Assembly: GCA_030040865.1 (NCBI GenBank)
Contig: JASHSX010000069.1
Coordinates: 1 to 6,169, forward strand
Source: Thermoplasmata archaeon
GTDB taxonomy: Archaea; Thermoplasmatota; Thermoplasmata; Lutacidiplasmatales; UBA184
Direction: 5' to 3'
Length of the DNA: 6,169 nt
The notes under the pieces are model-generated. The model saw nothing but the letters and a program-made list of their open reading frames with translations. It did no database searches and had not been told where the DNA came from. Both the position numbers and the translations under genes were made by a program. Below are positions 4,579 to 6,169 of the stretch, one piece after another (the stretch's first letter is position 1; each line of letters begins with the position of its first letter).

Positions 4579-5265
4579 ATGACCTCGCCAGCGTCGAACC
4601 CCTTCACGCCCGAATTCTTCCGGTTTTTCCGCGAGCTTAAGAAGAACAATAACCGGCCGTGGTTCCAGAAGAACAAGATCCGGTACGACAGAGACGTGCT
4701 CGGCGCTTGCCTCGCCTTTGTCGAGGCGATGGGTCCCGGGGTGAACCGGATAAGTCCCCAACTCGTGGCCGACCCGCGACCGGTGGGTGGCTCTCTGATG
4801 CGAATCTACCGGGATATCCGTTTCTCACGAGACAAGAGCCCGTACCGCACCTCGATGGGAATCCACTTCTTCCATCGGCAAAGCGAACGCCACGACGGAG
4901 CGGCCCCCGGTTTCTTCCTCCATCTTGCTCCGGGCGGGTCGTTCGTGGCGTCTGGCGCCTGGATGCCTTCTCCGCCCGATCTCGCGAAGATTCGCCAGGC
5001 GATCGTCAAAGGCGGGAGAGCCTGGGAGGCCGCCAAAGCCGTGGGACTCGCTGCCGACGAGAGTGCGCTCAAACGCGTGCCGCCCGGGTTCGACCCGAGC
5101 CTCGGCTCGGCAGACGATCTGAGGCGAAAGAACTTCGTCACAATGTCGAGGTTCACTGACTTCGCCGTAACCTCATCCGATTTCCCGCGTCGCTTCTTGG
5201 CCGAGTGCCGCCGCATGCAGCCGCTCAACCGGTTCCTGGCCAACGCGGTTCGTGTGGCGTATTAA
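4579..5265 (+). CDS. DUF2461 family protein
   Basis: A 228-residue protein, full length for DUF2461. The diagnostic motifs are all present: FTPEFFRFFRELKKNNNRPWF (9-29), the signature RIYRDIRFSRDKSPYRT (75-91), GFFLHLAPGGSFVASGAWMPSPPDLAKIRQAI (111-142), LKRVPPGFDP (164-173), and a C-terminal helix FPRRFLAECRRMQPLNRFL (202-220). The family is widespread in bacteria, and its biochemical role is not established to my knowledge; the dense basic and aromatic signature suggests a conserved binding surface. The ATG matches the usual family start. No strong ribosome site precedes it: GGG sits close to the ATG, and GAAGAGG lies about 26 nt upstream within the end of the SnoaL-like gene. Its last-in-operon position suggests joint expression rather than a shared pathway. 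Confidence 0.9.
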   Translation: MTSPASNPFTPEFFRFFRELKKNNNRPWFQKNKIRYDRDVLGACLAFVEAMGPGVNRISPQLVADPRPVGGSLMRIYRDIRFSRDKSPYRTSMGIHFFHRQSERHDGAAPGFFLHLAPGGSFVASGAWMPSPPDLAKIRQAIVKGGRAWEAAKAVGLAADESALKRVPPGFDPSLGSADDLRRKNFVTMSRFTDFAVTSSDFPRRFLAECRRMQPLNRFLANAVRVAY

Positions 5266-5429
5266 TTCGGAAGACGCCGCCACCGGCCTTCTGCCAAGTT
5301 GGCTGCAATTCCAGTTACACGTTGCCGGTGCAAACCGCAGTCGAACTGTCGTCGCAAACCGCGGCGATCAGTCCTGGGTCGACACCGCCCGCCCCTGTCC
5401 CGGGCTCTTGCGGGTCGATACTTCCGGCG
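5266..5429. other. Structured non-coding stretch after the DUF2461 gene
   Basis: I see no credible gene here. It contains nested inverted repeats: outer CACCGG (5281-5286) with CCGGTG (5325-5330), enclosing a perfect GCCAA-G-TTGGC (5293-5303). A 9-bp direct repeat GCAAACCGC occurs at 5330-5338 and 5354-5362, 24 bp apart. This could be a 3'-end structure, a non-coding RNA or an insertion remnant; none is demonstrated, and no tRNA fold is found. Confidence 0.35.
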
Positions 5430-5582
5430 CTAGTGGACCGATTTGGGAGGGGCCGACGGTATCGTCCTGCCCTTCTCCAGCTCAAAGAGGAGTTCGTCGA
5501 CCTTGGCCTGTAGTTGTCGTCGCTCCGCCTGAAGCTTCTGGACGGTGGACTCCAGGGCCTTCACGTACTCGTCATCAACCAT
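5430..5582 (-). CDS. Small coiled-coil protein, 50 residues (hypothetical)
   Basis: A 50-codon minus-strand frame between two plus-strand genes, beginning at ATG and ending at TAG. It has a clean heptad pattern: V7, L10, V14, L17, R21, L24, V28, L31, L35 alternate by 3 and 4 residues, with Glu/Lys/Arg/Gln at the outer positions. A short tail, RTIPSAPPKSVH, follows. This predicts a dimeric or trimeric leucine-zipper-like coil. Codon third positions are mostly G or C, as in neighbouring genes. No TATA-like box sits 26 nt before the ATG and no clear ribosome site is seen. A TTG 15 codons upstream could extend it but adds nothing recognisable. It loosely resembles the N-terminal coils of proteasomal AAA ATPases, but no ATPase follows. 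It may be a real microprotein, a gene fragment, or a chance frame. Confidence 0.5.
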   Translation of the reverse strand: MVDDEYVKALESTVQKLQAERRQLQAKVDELLFELEKGRTIPSAPPKSVH

Positions 5583-5797
5583 CGGTTCCGTTATCGTCAC
5601 AGCACACAGACTGAAAACAGCAACCAACCGGTGGTTCCCTGAATGTGACGGCCTGCCGGACCTTCTCGGAAGGTCATCGGCGCTGGGAGACCCTCATCGA
5701 GACACTGGAATGGGTTCTCTCGGCGGTCAGCGGCGACCTCGATTCCGTTGGCGACGGCGCTTTTGGTCGCTTAGCCCTGACGAGGGCGCGGTGTACG
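5583..5797. other. Intergenic region before the last VOC gene
   Basis: About 215 bp. The plus frame of the VOC gene stays open upstream to an ATG at 5645, but the extra 51 residues match no part of a VOC domain, so I treat it as non-coding. A hairpin GACCTTC-TCG-GAAGGTC lies at 5659-5675 (7-bp stem, 3-nt loop). No good TATA-like 8-mer occurs 26-27 nt before the ATG at 5798; GAGGG at 5782-5786 could be a ribosome site. Confidence 0.4.
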
Positions 5798-6163
5798 ATG
5801 GCGATCGCTCTGGATTGGCCACGCTGGATCGGGGTCGTCTGTGAGGACTTGGAATCTCAGCGGCAGTTCTACGTCAATATCCTCGGGTTCCGGGAGACGA
5901 ATCACGGCGTTGACTGGGCTCACTTCGAGCTTGCGGGAGGGAATCTGTTCGAGCTGATCCAGCGAGACGCCAGACCCCAATACGATCGTCCCCGGTACCA
6001 GGTGGGCTTTACGGTGGGCGACATCGAAGCCGCGCGGGCAGAGCTGATCACCCGCAACGTCGAGCCCATCGGCGAGATCGAAGGGAATGCACGGGAGGGT
6101 GGCCGCTGGTGCTATTTCCGAGACCCCGAGGGCAACGTCTTTGAGCTCAAGGAACGGCGGTGA
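5798..6163 (+). CDS. VOC-family protein (glyoxalase fold)
   Basis: A complete 121-residue single VOC domain: RWIGVVCEDLESQRQFYVNILGF (9-31), HFELAGGNLFELIQR (42-56), RYQVGFTVGDIEAARAELITRNVEPIGEIE (66-95), RWCYFRDPEGNVFELKER (103-120). The last segment is the family hallmark FrDPeGN.feL. In metal-dependent members the four ligands are His, Glu, His, Glu. By alignment this protein has Trp10, Glu52, Gln68 and Glu117, so both histidines are replaced and a metal-free binding role is more likely than glyoxalase I activity. The ATG is chosen because the domain begins about eight residues later. GAGGG ends 11 nt upstream, the same spacing as at the SnoaL-like gene. The stop lies 6 nt from the window end, so it may continue an operon. 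Confidence 0.86.
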   Translation: MAIALDWPRWIGVVCEDLESQRQFYVNILGFRETNHGVDWAHFELAGGNLFELIQRDARPQYDRPRYQVGFTVGDIEAARAELITRNVEPIGEIEGNAREGGRWCYFRDPEGNVFELKERR

Positions 6164-6169
6164 CTCCGC

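Noticed and set aside
5330..5362. Two GCAAACCGC copies as a CRISPR-like repeat
   Set aside because: Only two 9-bp copies 24 bp apart, no further units and no cas genes nearby.
5645..5797. 51-residue N-terminal extension of the last VOC protein
   Set aside because: The VOC domain begins right after the ATG at 5798; the upstream residues have no recognisable fold and include a hairpin region.
1..6169. Transposon, integrase site or phage-defence system
   Set aside because: No transposase, recombinase, nuclease, helicase, toxin-antitoxin pair or terminal repeats were seen; the genes are small-domain accessory families.

Overview
The window is a high-GC, gene-dense stretch that looks archaeal. 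The best evidence is promoter geometry. Four transcription-unit starts (an ArsR-type regulator, two VOC-fold proteins and an HxlR-type regulator) each have a TATA-like 8-mer centred 26-27 nt before a credible start codon, the spacing expected when an archaeal TATA box drives a leaderless mRNA. Most genes inside operons instead carry Shine-Dalgarno-like GGAGG/AGGAG/GAGGG motifs. The proteins are not obviously halophilic. A mesophilic high-GC archaeon, such as a Thermoplasmatota-like environmental lineage, is my inference and was not tested.

Layout. (1) 1-762, minus: the start of a secreted FG-GAP repeat protein, cut off by the left edge, with a cUUCGg-tetraloop hairpin in its short leader. (2) 763-992: intergenic, promoter plus a small hairpin. 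(3) 2471-993, minus: a compact three-gene operon, ArsR-family regulator, AHSA1/SRPBCC protein, RibD-C/DHFR-like reductase. The first two genes overlap by ATGA and the third follows after 10 nt. (4) 3177-2692, minus: a PhnB-like VOC protein with its own TATA box. (5) 3714-3280, minus: an HxlR-family regulator followed by a strong hairpin. (6) From the same 50-bp control region, reading right: VOC protein, SnoaL-like protein, DUF2461 protein (3752-5265). (7) 5266-5797: mostly non-coding and structured, with a probable 50-residue coiled-coil protein on the minus strand. (8) 5798-6163, plus: a third VOC protein.

Together this looks like an accessory small-molecule response island. Two one-domain regulators each sit with small ligand-binding folds (SRPBCC, VOC, NTF2-like) and a reductase-like protein. 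Similar regulator-plus-small-domain sets are common in soil bacteria, so bacterial gene flow into an archaeon is plausible but unproven. I see no mobile element, CRISPR array, rRNA or tRNA, and no clear new defence system. The most interesting parts are the compact divergent hxlR/VOC control region, the leader hairpin and the orphan coiled-coil microprotein.
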